Assembly (NCBI GenBank): GCA_018064475.1
Contig: JAGHVD010000002.1
Span: forward strand, 1-56,650
Source of the DNA: Candidatus Scatonaster coprocaballi
GTDB taxonomy: Bacteria; Bacillota; Clostridia; Saccharofermentanales; Saccharofermentanaceae
Length of the DNA stretch: 56,650 bases
Reading direction: 5' to 3'
The translations under genes and the position numbers were made by a program. A model generated the notes under the pieces. It saw only the letters and a program-made list of their open reading frames with translations. It searched no databases and had not been told where the DNA came from. Position 1 is the stretch's first letter. Every line of letters starts with the position of its first letter. Below, piece after piece: positions 17,009 to 26,399 of the stretch.

Positions 17009-18079
17009 TCAGCCTTCCGCCTGCATATTCTTCAGAATATCGATCGTACGAACAATACCTTCCTGGATCGCAAAGTGAGGCTTCCAGCCCAACTCTACCA
17101 ACTTGTTTCCGTTGAGACGGGCCTTCGTTGCAGTGCTATAACCTGCAGCTTCTTTCATATCCGGAATCTCAAAGACTACCTCTTTACCGTTATAGGCCGC
17201 GATCAGTCCAGCCAAGTCTTTCAGGGTGATATCCGATTCCTCATGTGCAATGTTATAGGCTTCACCGGTTTTGCCACAAAGAAGGATCGTCAGAAGACCG
17301 CTTACAGAATCAGACATGTACTGGTAGGAATAGAACTGATTTCCTGCTGATTTCAGAATAATATCCTCGTTGAGAACACCTTTCTTGATGAACTGGCTGA
17401 CTGCTTTCGAATCCGACCAAAGCATGGTCGGACCATAGGAACGTGTCAGTCGGGCAATTACACAGTCAAGATTCTTCTGGGAAATATACGCCTGGCACAA
17501 TGCTTCTCCGCAACGTTTGCTCTCCGGATATCCGGCACGCAACGTATTACAGTTAATATAGCCACAATAGTTCTCGTCGAAAATCTCTGCATCACCACGA
17601 TTCTCGCCGTACACTTCGTTGGAGGAAGCAAATGCAAATCGCGTGGTGTGATGGGCCGTCGCAAACTCCAGCATATTCTGGAGACCGATGATGTTGGTCG
17701 TAATCGTACCGATCGGATCTGTAGAATACTGGAGAGGATGGGTATTGGAAGCCAAGTGCAGAACATAGTCGGCATTTTCAATCTCGGGAGCAACCAATGG
17801 TTTCTGAACATCGTACGATACGAAAACCAGATTCTCCGCGTCTGCGTAGCGAGAGAAACGGCTCTTCGCCTTCTCTGGGTTTCTTGTCAGCGCGTATACG
17901 GTACAGTTCAGACCTTCACGCACATTCTTCTCCATAATGACATCTACAAGGAAACTTCCGATCAAGCCTGTCGCACCGGACAGCATCAGACTCTTGTTAC
18001 TCAATTTCTCCCACGGAAGATCCAAAGACGCAACGCGGGAAATATCCTCCAGATATAGCGATTGATCGTAAATGCTCAT
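17009..18079 (-). CDS. Extended-SDR NAD-dependent sugar epimerase/dehydratase
   Basis: A 356-residue extended SDR. The NAD-binding GATGLIGS motif is near residue 35, ADYVLHLAS near residue 105 and catalytic YPESK (YxxxK) near residue 190; the RLTRSYGPTM segment is typical of UDP- or dTDP-sugar enzymes. The gene is immediately downstream of a TarI-like cytidylyltransferase (ten bases apart). In classical ribitol-phosphate pathways the TarI partner is the TarJ alcohol dehydrogenase, which this is not, so the pair may make a different CDP- or NDP-activated sugar. Substrate unknown. Confidence 0.8.
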   Translation of the reverse strand: MSIYDQSLYLEDISRVASLDLPWEKLSNKSLMLSGATGLIGSFLVDVIMEKNVREGLNCTVYALTRNPEKAKSRFSRYADAENLVFVSYDVQKPLVAPEIENADYVLHLASNTHPLQYSTDPIGTITTNIIGLQNMLEFATAHHTTRFAFASSNEVYGENRGDAEIFDENYCGYINCNTLRAGYPESKRCGEALCQAYISQKNLDCVIARLTRSYGPTMLWSDSKAVSQFIKKGVLNEDIILKSAGNQFYSYQYMSDSVSGLLTILLCGKTGEAYNIAHEESDITLKDLAGLIAAYNGKEVVFEIPDMKEAAGYSTATKARLNGNKLVELGWKPHFAIQEGIVRTIDILKNMQAEG

Positions 18080-18088
18080 AGTCTCTCC

Positions 18089-18805
18089 TTACTTCAGCCA
18101 AGTGCTGCTGTCTGCTTTCAAATAGGCCTTAAACATCTCAAGGTCATCTTTCGTGGTCAGCTTGATGTTCTTATCAGAACCCGCTGCAAAATAAAGACGT
18201 ACGCCCAGTTCTACCATCATGGTGTTCGTATAGTGAGAACCGTAGATACCAATTTCTTTCTCGAAAGCTTCGTGATACTTCGAATCCAGAAGATCGAACT
18301 TGTAGGCTTGCGGAGTAGAGACACGACGCAGTGTCTCTCTTGGAATAAACTTCACAGTACTGATCTCATCATCCACAACGAAGATCTGCTCGTTGTATGG
18401 CATAGAGGTCACTGCATTTCCGTACTGCTGGCACTTGATGATCACATCTGAGAGAACGGTATCATCCACAAGCGGACGAATTCCATCGTGGATAATAATG
18501 ACATCCTCCGGACCTACTTTCCCCTCAAGGTTATATACGCCATTTCGGATCGACTCCTGACCGGTCTTGCCGCCTGAGACGATCCACTTCAGCTTGTCGA
18601 TACCGAACTGTTTTGCATAAGCCCACAGAACATCATGCCATCCATCGATACATACAACTTCGATTGCATCGATCTGTGGATGCTTCTGGAAGCTCTCCAA
18701 TGTATAGATCAGAATTGGCTTATCGTACACATTAATAAACTGTTTCGGGATATCTTGTCCCATTCTGTTTCCGGAACCTCCGGCAATAATTACAGCAACA
18801 TTCAT
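18089..18805 (-). CDS. TarI/IspD-type cytidylyltransferase
   Basis: A 238-residue nucleotidyltransferase. The CTP-binding start reads AGGSGNRMG then PKQF (residues 8-22), HDGIRP is near residue 108, and the C-terminal DKNIKLTTKDDLEMF is closer to TarI (ribitol-5-phosphate cytidylyltransferase) than to IspD. Located between two glycosyl/epimerase genes in a polysaccharide operon with LicD and a TagF-like protein, it most likely makes a CDP-activated polyol or sugar phosphate rather than an isoprenoid precursor. AGGAGG lies eight bases before the ATG. Confidence 0.82.
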   Translation of the reverse strand: MNVAVIIAGGSGNRMGQDIPKQFINVYDKPILIYTLESFQKHPQIDAIEVVCIDGWHDVLWAYAKQFGIDKLKWIVSGGKTGQESIRNGVYNLEGKVGPEDVIIIHDGIRPLVDDTVLSDVIIKCQQYGNAVTSMPYNEQIFVVDDEISTVKFIPRETLRRVSTPQAYKFDLLDSKYHEAFEKEIGIYGSHYTNTMMVELGVRLYFAAGSDKNIKLTTKDDLEMFKAYLKADSSTWLK

Positions 18806-18818
18806 AATCTATTCCTCC

Positions 18819-19820
18819 TTAATCAGCAACGGTCTGCTTTCTTTTCTTAATATATTTGCGAAGGCATATCTCGTAAAACTTTCGATGAACCATCAGACCG
18901 GTCACAGCAATCTTACGCGCTCGGCCAACATATTGGTTGCGCATGATTTTTCGATAGTTCTTCTTAACCGTACTGGACACTTCTTTGTATTCGTTGTTGT
19001 CACCGAAACACTTTGAACGGAACATCTTATCTAATACATAGAAGAGTGACCAATAATAACGGAACTCTGCCAGTTCCAGATACTCTGGAAATCTCTCTTC
19101 AATAATCCGCATATTATTCGTGTACGCCTCGATAATACTCATATCGCTGGCCTTGAACGGTCTGGTAGTAATCGTACCTTCTCGGTGAACATAGTAATAT
19201 TTCGGCTGCATATCAAAGACAGCTTTCTTGATGTCACAGAGATATGGTATTTGGAAATGTGCATCTTCAGAAGTCTTACCAACTAAGAACGGATGCTTCA
19301 CCAGAATGTCTTTTCGATATAACTTATTGACTGCACTAACCGATGAAATCACACCATGCATGACAATTTCTACTGCCTTCTTCGCATCGGTCGTAAATAC
19401 TTTACCATCGTTGTTATAAGCCGGTTTGGTTCCAGTTGCATAAACATCGTAGATACCGCAGAAAGCAACATCAGCCTCTTCACGAACGATATTGTTGTAG
19501 AGTAATTCATACATGTCATTCTCAACGTAATCATCGCTATCCACAAATCCGACATATTTTGCTTTGGCGACTGCGACACCGGCATTACGTGCATCACTTA
19601 GTCCACCGTTCTTCTTGTGAACCACAACAATTCGTTCCTGTTCCTGATACTCGTCACACAGTTTGCCGGAAGAATCCGTCGACCCATCGTCTACGAGAAT
19701 AATCTCGATATTCTTAAGCGTCTGGGCCAACAGTGAATCCACTGCCTTATTCAAATACTTCTCCACGTTGTACACAGGTACAACAACGGACACTAATGGT
19801 TCAACGTCACTCTTGCTCAT
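18819..19820 (-). CDS. GT2-family glycosyltransferase
   Basis: A 333-residue GT-A glycosyltransferase. VSVVVPVYNVEKYL at the N-terminus, VDDGSTD near residue 45, KNGGLSDARNAG near residue 72 and the metal-binding VDSDDYVE near residue 95 are classical. The ATG at 19820 is preferred to an upstream GTG because AGAGG is seven bases away and because it overlaps the stop of the preceding gene in an ATGA junction. The basic C-terminus (IKKRKQT) may associate with the membrane. Confidence 0.9.
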   Translation of the reverse strand: MSKSDVEPLVSVVVPVYNVEKYLNKAVDSLLAQTLKNIEIILVDDGSTDSSGKLCDEYQEQERIVVVHKKNGGLSDARNAGVAVAKAKYVGFVDSDDYVENDMYELLYNNIVREEADVAFCGIYDVYATGTKPAYNNDGKVFTTDAKKAVEIVMHGVISSVSAVNKLYRKDILVKHPFLVGKTSEDAHFQIPYLCDIKKAVFDMQPKYYYVHREGTITTRPFKASDMSIIEAYTNNMRIIEERFPEYLELAEFRYYWSLFYVLDKMFRSKCFGDNNEYKEVSSTVKKNYRKIMRNQYVGRARKIAVTGLMVHRKFYEICLRKYIKKRKQTVAD

Positions 19821-20968
19821 TTGCACACCTCTTCTACCAAATTATACAACATCTCGGAAGCTTTGCCATTTTCATACGAACCGAATTTCGATACGGAAGT
19901 AGTGGCAATTTCTTTGCACTTTTCATAAGGGGGATTCGCGAGGAAGTGACAAAGTGTCTCCTCATCGTAGATTGCATATCCCGGCCAAGTTTCGATGGGG
20001 GTGTATGTACCGCGTTCGTTCTGATACTCTTTGATATCTGGGATATAGAGCACGCAGGGTCTTTGTAAGAATGCAAAGTCCCATATGCTGGAGGAGAAAT
20101 CTGTAATGAGGATATCTGAAGCCGCAAGTAGTTCCTGCATATCCGGGTAGGAATTTACATTCAGAATGTTCTTGCCTTGCGGCGTCTTTGAATCGGCCAG
20201 CACATAGTGCGAACGGTTAAGAATGATGACTTTTCTGTTTTCTTTGGCAAAAGCACCCGTCACCTTCTCATACGGGAAGGGAGATGCACTTTCTGTTCCG
20301 CTTCCGAAATCTCCTCGGAAAGTCGGTGCGAAGAGAATGACTGTTGCATCTTGTATGCCAAGCTGTTCTCTCACTTTCGCACTTGTTCTCTTGACCTGTT
20401 CGTGATCGAAGAAGAGGTCATTTCGGGGCATACCATAGTTCACGACTTCGCCCTCATAACCATATGCCTCTTTGATGTTATACTTGGTAAACGTGTCAGA
20501 GCTGGAAAGATAATAGGATGTTTCTTTACAGACGCTGCGGTTCTGCCAACGAGAGACCTTGGACTGAATCTTATCGTATGAAAGACCAACCTTCTTATAT
20601 GCGCCGCCGGCATGCCAAGTGTTGATGCTCCGTTGAGACTTACGAAGCGGAATATAGACCGCATCAGTCATGTTCGTCACAATGACTTTCGAGGTCATGT
20701 GATAAAAGAAATAACGGATGCTGTTCTTCTTGATCTTCTTCACACGTGCCGGGGCCTCAACCTGTTCCGGTTGACGGAACGCCCACACCAGCTGATACTT
20801 TCCTTGGTCATGCGCCATGATATATTCGCAAAGATACTTCGGATTACAGGAATAGGATCTGCCCGCATAGCTTTCGAAGAAGATACGATTACGCTTCACC
20901 GGGAAAATACAGAACACCCGCATGCATGTTCGAATGATCACATATATCGCTATTTTGAGATTATCCAT
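19817..20968 (-). CDS. CDP-glycerol glycerophosphotransferase-like protein (TagF/TagB family)
   Basis: A 383-residue peripheral membrane protein of the Glyphos_transf family (PF04464), which transfers glycerol-phosphate or ribitol-phosphate from CDP-alcohols. NTWHAGGAYKKVG near residue 120 corresponds to the family's WHG motif, PTFRGDFGS near residue 220 and ILITDFSSSIWDFA near residue 305 to the conserved C-terminal TDYSS block. AGGAGAAG precedes the ATG. Together with the TarI-like and LicD genes this indicates a phosphodiester-linked substituent or backbone. Confidence 0.85.
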   Translation of the reverse strand: MDNLKIAIYVIIRTCMRVFCIFPVKRNRIFFESYAGRSYSCNPKYLCEYIMAHDQGKYQLVWAFRQPEQVEAPARVKKIKKNSIRYFFYHMTSKVIVTNMTDAVYIPLRKSQRSINTWHAGGAYKKVGLSYDKIQSKVSRWQNRSVCKETSYYLSSSDTFTKYNIKEAYGYEGEVVNYGMPRNDLFFDHEQVKRTSAKVREQLGIQDATVILFAPTFRGDFGSGTESASPFPYEKVTGAFAKENRKVIILNRSHYVLADSKTPQGKNILNVNSYPDMQELLAASDILITDFSSSIWDFAFLQRPCVLYIPDIKEYQNERGTYTPIETWPGYAIYDEETLCHFLANPPYEKCKEIATTSVSKFGSYENGKASEMLYNLVEEVCK

Positions 20969-21013
20969 ATTTCTTCTCCTGAATACTCACTTCATCCATC
21001 TACCATCATATTC

Positions 21014-22534
21014 TTACTTGCGTATCAGTCGTCTTGCATACTGGAAGCATCCCTTCACACTCTTGGCATCGATCAGATAGTTTACGATTACGAAAACCAT
21101 GCTCACACCTATGAAGAAAGGAACCGCACAAGCAATCCAAGTCAGCCAGGAATGGATCATCGGTGCAATCATGAGTACACCGAACGTCGTCATCGCGCCA
21201 CAAAGCAGTAAGTTCACAACAAAACGTATCGTCGTTCGGAACAGCGTACGATGTAAGAAATGGTTCGCATTGTAGATGATTACGTATGTCGAGCGGAACA
21301 GATAGGCCGTCAACGTGCCGATGAGTACACCTCTGATGCCAAGCGGACGAATCAATGCGATGGAGACACCCAAGTTCAGCACGGCTTCAATGAGTGCTGC
21401 ACCCTGTGTCTGCTTGAAATGCCCTGCAGCGATTTGAACCGTCATACCCGGGATTCGGATATTCTGTACAATACCACAAGCCGTAAAGATCACGACCAGT
21501 GCGATTCGAGGATAGAGCGCAGCATCATCGTAGTCCTGTGTGTAAAGAACGATAAACGAATATAGGAAAACACCCATACAGGTATAGACGATAAACAACA
21601 GAATGAAATACATCAGTTCAAAGAGATTAAACGAATTCTGAAGAGAAGTCTCATCATCCTTAGCAAGGATGCTACCGAATGTGGCGCTGACACCTTTCGA
21701 TATGGAGTTGAAAAGCGTAGTAAGATTCGCCGCGACAAGATTATACGCAGAATAGACACTGACTTCGAACAATGCGCCACTCTGTATCATCACAGTCAGC
21801 AAGGCAATATCGGTATTGTTGCAGATCATGCCGACCACCTGGTGGAACAAAGCGGATCTTCTTTGTGGGAAAGCACTGGAAGAATAAGGTCTTGAGAAGT
21901 CCAAATAACCATACATCTTCCGACATTTCCATACCAGATACAACGTTCGAAGAATATAGACGATACCCGTCACGGCCTTCACGATTACAGATGATACCTC
22001 AAGTTTAATGAGGATAAGCGAGGAGATCAGTGTGACGACCGTACCTACACACTGCGCTATAGCAATTAAATATGTCTTCTGGTCTGCGACCAACAGCACA
22101 CGGTATTTTCCAAGTACGAAATAATCGACGATTCCGCTGATCGATAGAACCAGGATCATCATTCTGACGAAAGAAGCATCCGCAATCTCGTTCTTAACAA
22201 TGAGCGGATAACCGATGATTAAGAGTGCATCAAAGAAGAGGAACGCCAATCCGGATCGGTAGTAGAATCCTTTCGCCGAACTTAAAATCTCGTTGATACG
22301 ATCATGATCGTTATTGGCCAGTGGCTTATACAATTCAACTGTAGCTGCCGCGCTGACGCCTGCCTCGACAAGTCCAAGGTACGTAATGAAGTTTCCGATG
22401 GAAGACACAAGTCCATTCACGGATGAACCATAAGTTTCCGTGAAGAAACGAGGCAGAATAATGCCGGAAATGACCGCAATAAATTCAACCAGCAAGCTGG
22501 ATACTGTATTTTTTACAGCATAACTATTTTTCAT
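21014..22534 (-). CDS. Wzx-type polysaccharide flippase
   Basis: A 506-residue membrane protein with about 12-14 helices. The start (AVKNTVSSLLVEFIAVISGI and LPRFFTETYGSSVNGL, first 45 residues) is typical of the polysaccharide transport family of MOP flippases. It would move the undecaprenyl-linked repeat unit across the membrane. The ATG at 22534 follows AAGGTGG and overlaps the end of the polymerase gene by 11 bases. Confidence 0.88.
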   Translation of the reverse strand: MKNSYAVKNTVSSLLVEFIAVISGIILPRFFTETYGSSVNGLVSSIGNFITYLGLVEAGVSAAATVELYKPLANNDHDRINEILSSAKGFYYRSGLAFLFFDALLIIGYPLIVKNEIADASFVRMMILVLSISGIVDYFVLGKYRVLLVADQKTYLIAIAQCVGTVVTLISSLILIKLEVSSVIVKAVTGIVYILRTLYLVWKCRKMYGYLDFSRPYSSSAFPQRRSALFHQVVGMICNNTDIALLTVMIQSGALFEVSVYSAYNLVAANLTTLFNSISKGVSATFGSILAKDDETSLQNSFNLFELMYFILLFIVYTCMGVFLYSFIVLYTQDYDDAALYPRIALVVIFTACGIVQNIRIPGMTVQIAAGHFKQTQGAALIEAVLNLGVSIALIRPLGIRGVLIGTLTAYLFRSTYVIIYNANHFLHRTLFRTTIRFVVNLLLCGAMTTFGVLMIAPMIHSWLTWIACAVPFFIGVSMVFVIVNYLIDAKSVKGCFQYARRLIRK

Positions 22535-23984
22535 ATGAAACCACCTTTGTAGGAGCAGTATATTGGGCAAACATGGCTGTCAGAACAAAGACAAGACAGA
22601 ATCCCAGAATTGTATAGAAATTGAAAACGCCACCGATGAACATATCAAAACTTCCTCTCGGTGCAAACAGAAGTTGATAGATCATCGCTAACTTGATGGC
22701 GTCAAACAATCGATCCTTGAATTGAATCTGATCGATTTTCACGATCAGTGAACCGTAAATCACACTTCCCAGAAATACGCCCAGTCCGCCAAAATCTCGC
22801 AGGAGTTCAGCAATATACGAACTACCTGTTCCACGGCCAGTTAAATAAGCATCTCCATAAGCGATATAAGAAAGACGGTGTGCAAGTATATCGGAATGCA
22901 TCGCCTTTTCGAGTGAATTGCCACTATATACATTCACAGAGAAAAGTCTTCTTCCGACTGCATTTTCAAATATAGCAGAGCGAATGGAAGAAAATGAAAC
23001 GAGTGTCATATCCTTGAGTTCTTCTGCATTGTAAATCGTTCGACGAATTGTATTCACACTTCCACCCTGAAGAACGAAGAAATCAGCAAATGAATTAAAA
23101 TACGATTCGGTACTAAATGCCTTTCCTACACGAATTGAATCATAAGCTGTCAGAAAGAGAAGTAAAACCGGTATACCCGCTATCAGTAGCGCACTCTTAA
23201 ATTTTGTCATCCAATGTTTCTCATCTTTACTTCTCATTAGATAGTAAATTAAAACAAACATACTGATTCCGACAAATGGATATCTCTGTCCCGTTAATAG
23301 CTGAAGCATTCCATATCCTTCGTACAGAATCAAAGCTGGAATTGCTTTTCTCTTTGTTGGTTTCGTGGCCAGATATAAGCACAGCATAGCGGGCATCATT
23401 CTGGAAGGATACCACAAAATGCTAGGAATTCCAGCATCTCCAACTTCAGAAGAGTATGAATTTACGTAACCTACACTTTTTACAAAACGGATTTGCATAA
23501 TCATGGCCAGAATAGAACAAACAAATGAAAAATAAAAGACAACTTCGCAAGCCATCTGATATTCGATTCCCATGTTCCATCTTTCAACAAAAGAAACATG
23601 TTTGATTGGTGTTTGCGGCGCCTTCAGACGGTTGGTGATCAAGAATCTGCCAACCACTAATCCGAATAAACTGATTAGCAAATACATATAAGTCTGGTCA
23701 TTGGTCTCGTCCAAAAACTCATAGACCTGAGTCATATGCAAATAGTGATAACAAACTTGTCGACCAAGAAGTAATACGAAAAAAGCAATAAGAAAGCAAC
23801 ACCACATTGGCGTACGCTTAATGTTAATCAGTGAATGCAAGAAAAGAAATGACCATGCTGCTATCAATGTGAAGAAAGAAAAGCTTACATTCTGCATGAT
23901 AGAAACCAGTGCCAGAACGATACCAAAAATCAGGTATATCGTTATGTGCCTATTATGAATCTTTTTTGTTTCACATGCTGTCAT
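22524..23984 (-). CDS. Wzy-like oligosaccharide repeat-unit polymerase
   Basis: A 486-residue, highly hydrophobic protein with about 11-12 membrane helices and a larger outer loop near residues 300-390 containing TGRGTGSSYIAELL. Sequence families of Wzy polymerases are poorly conserved; the call rests on topology, length, and position directly before the Wzx flippase gene. It would polymerise repeat units outside the membrane. AT-rich compared with the flanking glycosyltransferase genes. Confidence 0.75.
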   Translation of the reverse strand: MTACETKKIHNRHITIYLIFGIVLALVSIMQNVSFSFFTLIAAWSFLFLHSLINIKRTPMWCCFLIAFFVLLLGRQVCYHYLHMTQVYEFLDETNDQTYMYLLISLFGLVVGRFLITNRLKAPQTPIKHVSFVERWNMGIEYQMACEVVFYFSFVCSILAMIMQIRFVKSVGYVNSYSSEVGDAGIPSILWYPSRMMPAMLCLYLATKPTKRKAIPALILYEGYGMLQLLTGQRYPFVGISMFVLIYYLMRSKDEKHWMTKFKSALLIAGIPVLLLFLTAYDSIRVGKAFSTESYFNSFADFFVLQGGSVNTIRRTIYNAEELKDMTLVSFSSIRSAIFENAVGRRLFSVNVYSGNSLEKAMHSDILAHRLSYIAYGDAYLTGRGTGSSYIAELLRDFGGLGVFLGSVIYGSLIVKIDQIQFKDRLFDAIKLAMIYQLLFAPRGSFDMFIGGVFNFYTILGFCLVFVLTAMFAQYTAPTKVVSYEK

Positions 23985-24003
23985 GGTTTCTCTCCATAAT
24001 TAT

Positions 24004-24873
24004 TCATACACCCGTATACGGTCTATTATACTCTACATAAGATTTGTCTGGGTCAAGAATGACTGCATCATGCTGTGGAATCCGCTTCTCAACCGGTGGC
24101 ATCTGCATATAATCGCCAAACACAATTCGTAAATACTGGTCATATCCGGCTGGCACAGGCATCTCGGTATCTTCGAATGGCAAGTAGACTGCCCGCTCAA
24201 AGATCCTCTTCGGATATTTATTCTTCATGTATCCGGGTCCAGCGCAAATCTCCGTAATATTCTGACAAGAAGAAATGGGATACTTCGACATTTTTTTCTC
24301 TGCCTTGTGCCATACCTTGTACCGACGCTTCGGACTTCGAACCAGGCCTAATGCCATTTTCCCAACAAAACGCGTCATTTTACCATGATTCTCCGGAATA
24401 AGTTGAGCACAATATATTTGATAAACCAGTCCCCAAAATACCTGTTTCTTCCTTTGGAAGCTGCTATCCGGATATCCATCGATAGGGAAAATATCAATCG
24501 TGACACCATGAACAATATCCAAATCCTGTTGGTATGGCTTTATCATAGTAGAATTCTTATCACGAAGTGTCATGAACATATTGTGATCATTATAGGTTTC
24601 GGAAGGATAGCGAATCACATATTGATCTGTGTCTTTCCATAGCTGTTTGAGTCTCTCGTAGTCATCTCGCGGCATAAAGAAATCCAGGTCATCATCCCAA
24701 GGAATAAATCCTTTGTGGCGAACGGTACCGATACAACCGCCACCGCAGAAATAGCACAAAAGGTTGTTCTGCTTGCAATACTCGACGAAAAACTTCGCCA
24801 TGCGAAGATCGACCATCTGCACCTTCCTTAACAATTCCGAATCATACCGTTTCATTTCTTCTGATTTACTCAT
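24004..24873 (-). CDS. LicD-family phosphotransferase
   Basis: A 289-residue LicD protein. The hallmark reads CGGGCIGTVRHKGFIPWDD followed by LDFFMPRDDY (residues 42-75), with the Asp-rich motif that binds metal and nucleotide. LicD enzymes attach phosphocholine or related phospho-alcohols to glycans from a CDP donor. No choline uptake or LicA/LicC genes are nearby, so the donor may come from the TarI-like enzyme of this operon (inference). Confidence 0.88.
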   Translation of the reverse strand: MSKSEEMKRYDSELLRKVQMVDLRMAKFFVEYCKQNNLLCYFCGGGCIGTVRHKGFIPWDDDLDFFMPRDDYERLKQLWKDTDQYVIRYPSETYNDHNMFMTLRDKNSTMIKPYQQDLDIVHGVTIDIFPIDGYPDSSFQRKKQVFWGLVYQIYCAQLIPENHGKMTRFVGKMALGLVRSPKRRYKVWHKAEKKMSKYPISSCQNITEICAGPGYMKNKYPKRIFERAVYLPFEDTEMPVPAGYDQYLRIVFGDYMQMPPVEKRIPQHDAVILDPDKSYVEYNRPYTGV

Positions 24874-24885
24874 ATATTTCCTCGA

Positions 24886-25704
24886 TTATCTGTGCAAAAT
24901 CTTCTTGAATACAAAGCCTCTAAGTTTACCCGGCATCATCGCTACGATAAACTGAATGATGATTGTCTTCCAATAGTCCCAAGCACCAATGTAACCAGTG
25001 TCTCTGACCATTTTTCTACCCGTTTTATATTTCTTAAAATAACTCCACCCGCCACGTCTTTCGTACATATCATGACCGATTCTGGCATATACCAGAGCCT
25101 CATCGATATTGGCACATTGCGCACCACTTTGGAGCATGCGTACCCAGAGATATGTATCCTCCATCAACGGACAAGATTCGTAGTTCCCTGCACGCATCAC
25201 TGCCTCTTTCTTATACATGACAGTCATGTGGTTGAAGGCATCTCTCTTCTTCTGATACTTGGCAATCTCATCATGGGATGTAGGTACCGTTCGATGGGCA
25301 ACAATCTGCTCCGGCGTTGTCTCAAATTCATCAATCTGGGAACCGCAGATATCCAATTTCGAATCTGCTTCAAATAACGCCAATTGCTTCTCAAAGCGAT
25401 CGTTCCGTGCAATGTCATCTGTATCCATTCGGGCAATCAACTCGTACGTACATGCCGGAACACCTTCTCGTAAAGCCAATCCCAATCCCTGATTGGTAGC
25501 CAGTGGCACTCGCTTGATCAGTCCTGGATGACTCTTCTCGTATTCATCGAGGACTGCATACAATTCCTCAGTAAGTGGTCCATCCTCAACTACCAGCCAT
25601 TCCGAGGCAGGAACACTCTGGTTTAGAAGACTATCGAAGCACTGTCGCACATACTCCGGCTTCTCTTTGTGATAGATAGACATAAGTACACTGAACTTCT
25701 GCAT
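24886..25704 (-). CDS. GT2-family glycosyltransferase
   Basis: A 272-residue GT-A glycosyltransferase. FSVLMSIYHKEKPEYV at the N-terminus, VVEDGP near residue 40, TNQGLGLALREG near residue 70 and the metal-binding RMDTDD near residue 93 mark the family, close to the RfaG/WaaE-like enzymes of capsule clusters. Its ATG shares one base with the TGA of the initiating transferase gene (TGATG), so the two are translationally coupled; it may add the second sugar of the repeat unit. Confidence 0.88.
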   Translation of the reverse strand: MQKFSVLMSIYHKEKPEYVRQCFDSLLNQSVPASEWLVVEDGPLTEELYAVLDEYEKSHPGLIKRVPLATNQGLGLALREGVPACTYELIARMDTDDIARNDRFEKQLALFEADSKLDICGSQIDEFETTPEQIVAHRTVPTSHDEIAKYQKKRDAFNHMTVMYKKEAVMRAGNYESCPLMEDTYLWVRMLQSGAQCANIDEALVYARIGHDMYERRGGWSYFKKYKTGRKMVRDTGYIGAWDYWKTIIIQFIVAMMPGKLRGFVFKKILHR

Positions 25705-26399
25705 CAGTCATACTCCTTTCCAAGTACAGCCGCTACAGTACGAAACATGGTAACGATGTCTTTTCCGAAACTGAATTCACGAACACTCTTCAAGTTCCAC
25801 TTCATCTTGTCCGGGAGGACCTTCTCGATATATACACGATCTACATCCTCAGCCGCATCCAGAAGTTCCGCCTCATCCTTGTAACGAATGGAAGCTTCGC
25901 TTGTAATGCCGGCAGGAAGTAATAACGTAGCCTGATACTCCGGAAGATACTTCTCTACATACTTCACGGCCTCCGGTCTTGTGCCGACAAAGGTCATTTT
26001 TCCGGCAAAAACATCGAAGACTTGCGGTAATTCATCCAATCTGCAACCTCTTAACTTGGCTCCGATCTTCGTAATACGGGAATCCTGACCAACAGTAACC
26101 AATGAACCAATCTTATCCGCATTCGCGACCATGGTTCTGAACTTATGAATGCGGAAATGTTTCCCATATTTTGTGACACGTTCCTGTCGATAGAATACAG
26201 GACCTTTACTGTCGCACTTGATCAGAATGGCAATCACCAGCATCGGAAGGGCCAGGAGAATGATCATAATCAATGAAACAAGAATATCAAAGAAGCGCTT
26301 GCAGAATAACTGAAAGCGTTTCTTTCTCAAAGCATCGTAGTATGGTTTAACCTCGGGCACACGTAGTGCCTCCGGAAGATCATTCCACTTCTTTAGCAT
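25704..26399 (-). CDS. Initiating undecaprenyl-phosphate sugar transferase
   Basis: A 231-residue protein of the bacterial sugar transferase family (PF02397, PglC/EpsL/WcaJ-like). A single re-entrant or transmembrane helix at about residues 40-65 follows KRFFDILVS; SKGPVFYRQERV and FRIHKFRTM follow, with RLDELPQ and FVGTRPEA later, all diagnostic. It loads the first sugar phosphate on undecaprenyl phosphate and so starts repeat-unit assembly. The preceding aminotransferase gene overlaps it by seven bases, hinting that the first sugar is an amino-deoxy sugar, as in the PglC system. Confidence 0.92.
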   Translation of the reverse strand: MLKKWNDLPEALRVPEVKPYYDALRKKRFQLFCKRFFDILVSLIMIILLALPMLVIAILIKCDSKGPVFYRQERVTKYGKHFRIHKFRTMVANADKIGSLVTVGQDSRITKIGAKLRGCRLDELPQVFDVFAGKMTFVGTRPEAVKYVEKYLPEYQATLLLPAGITSEASIRYKDEAELLDAAEDVDRVYIEKVLPDKMKWNLKSVREFSFGKDIVTMFRTVAAVLGKEYD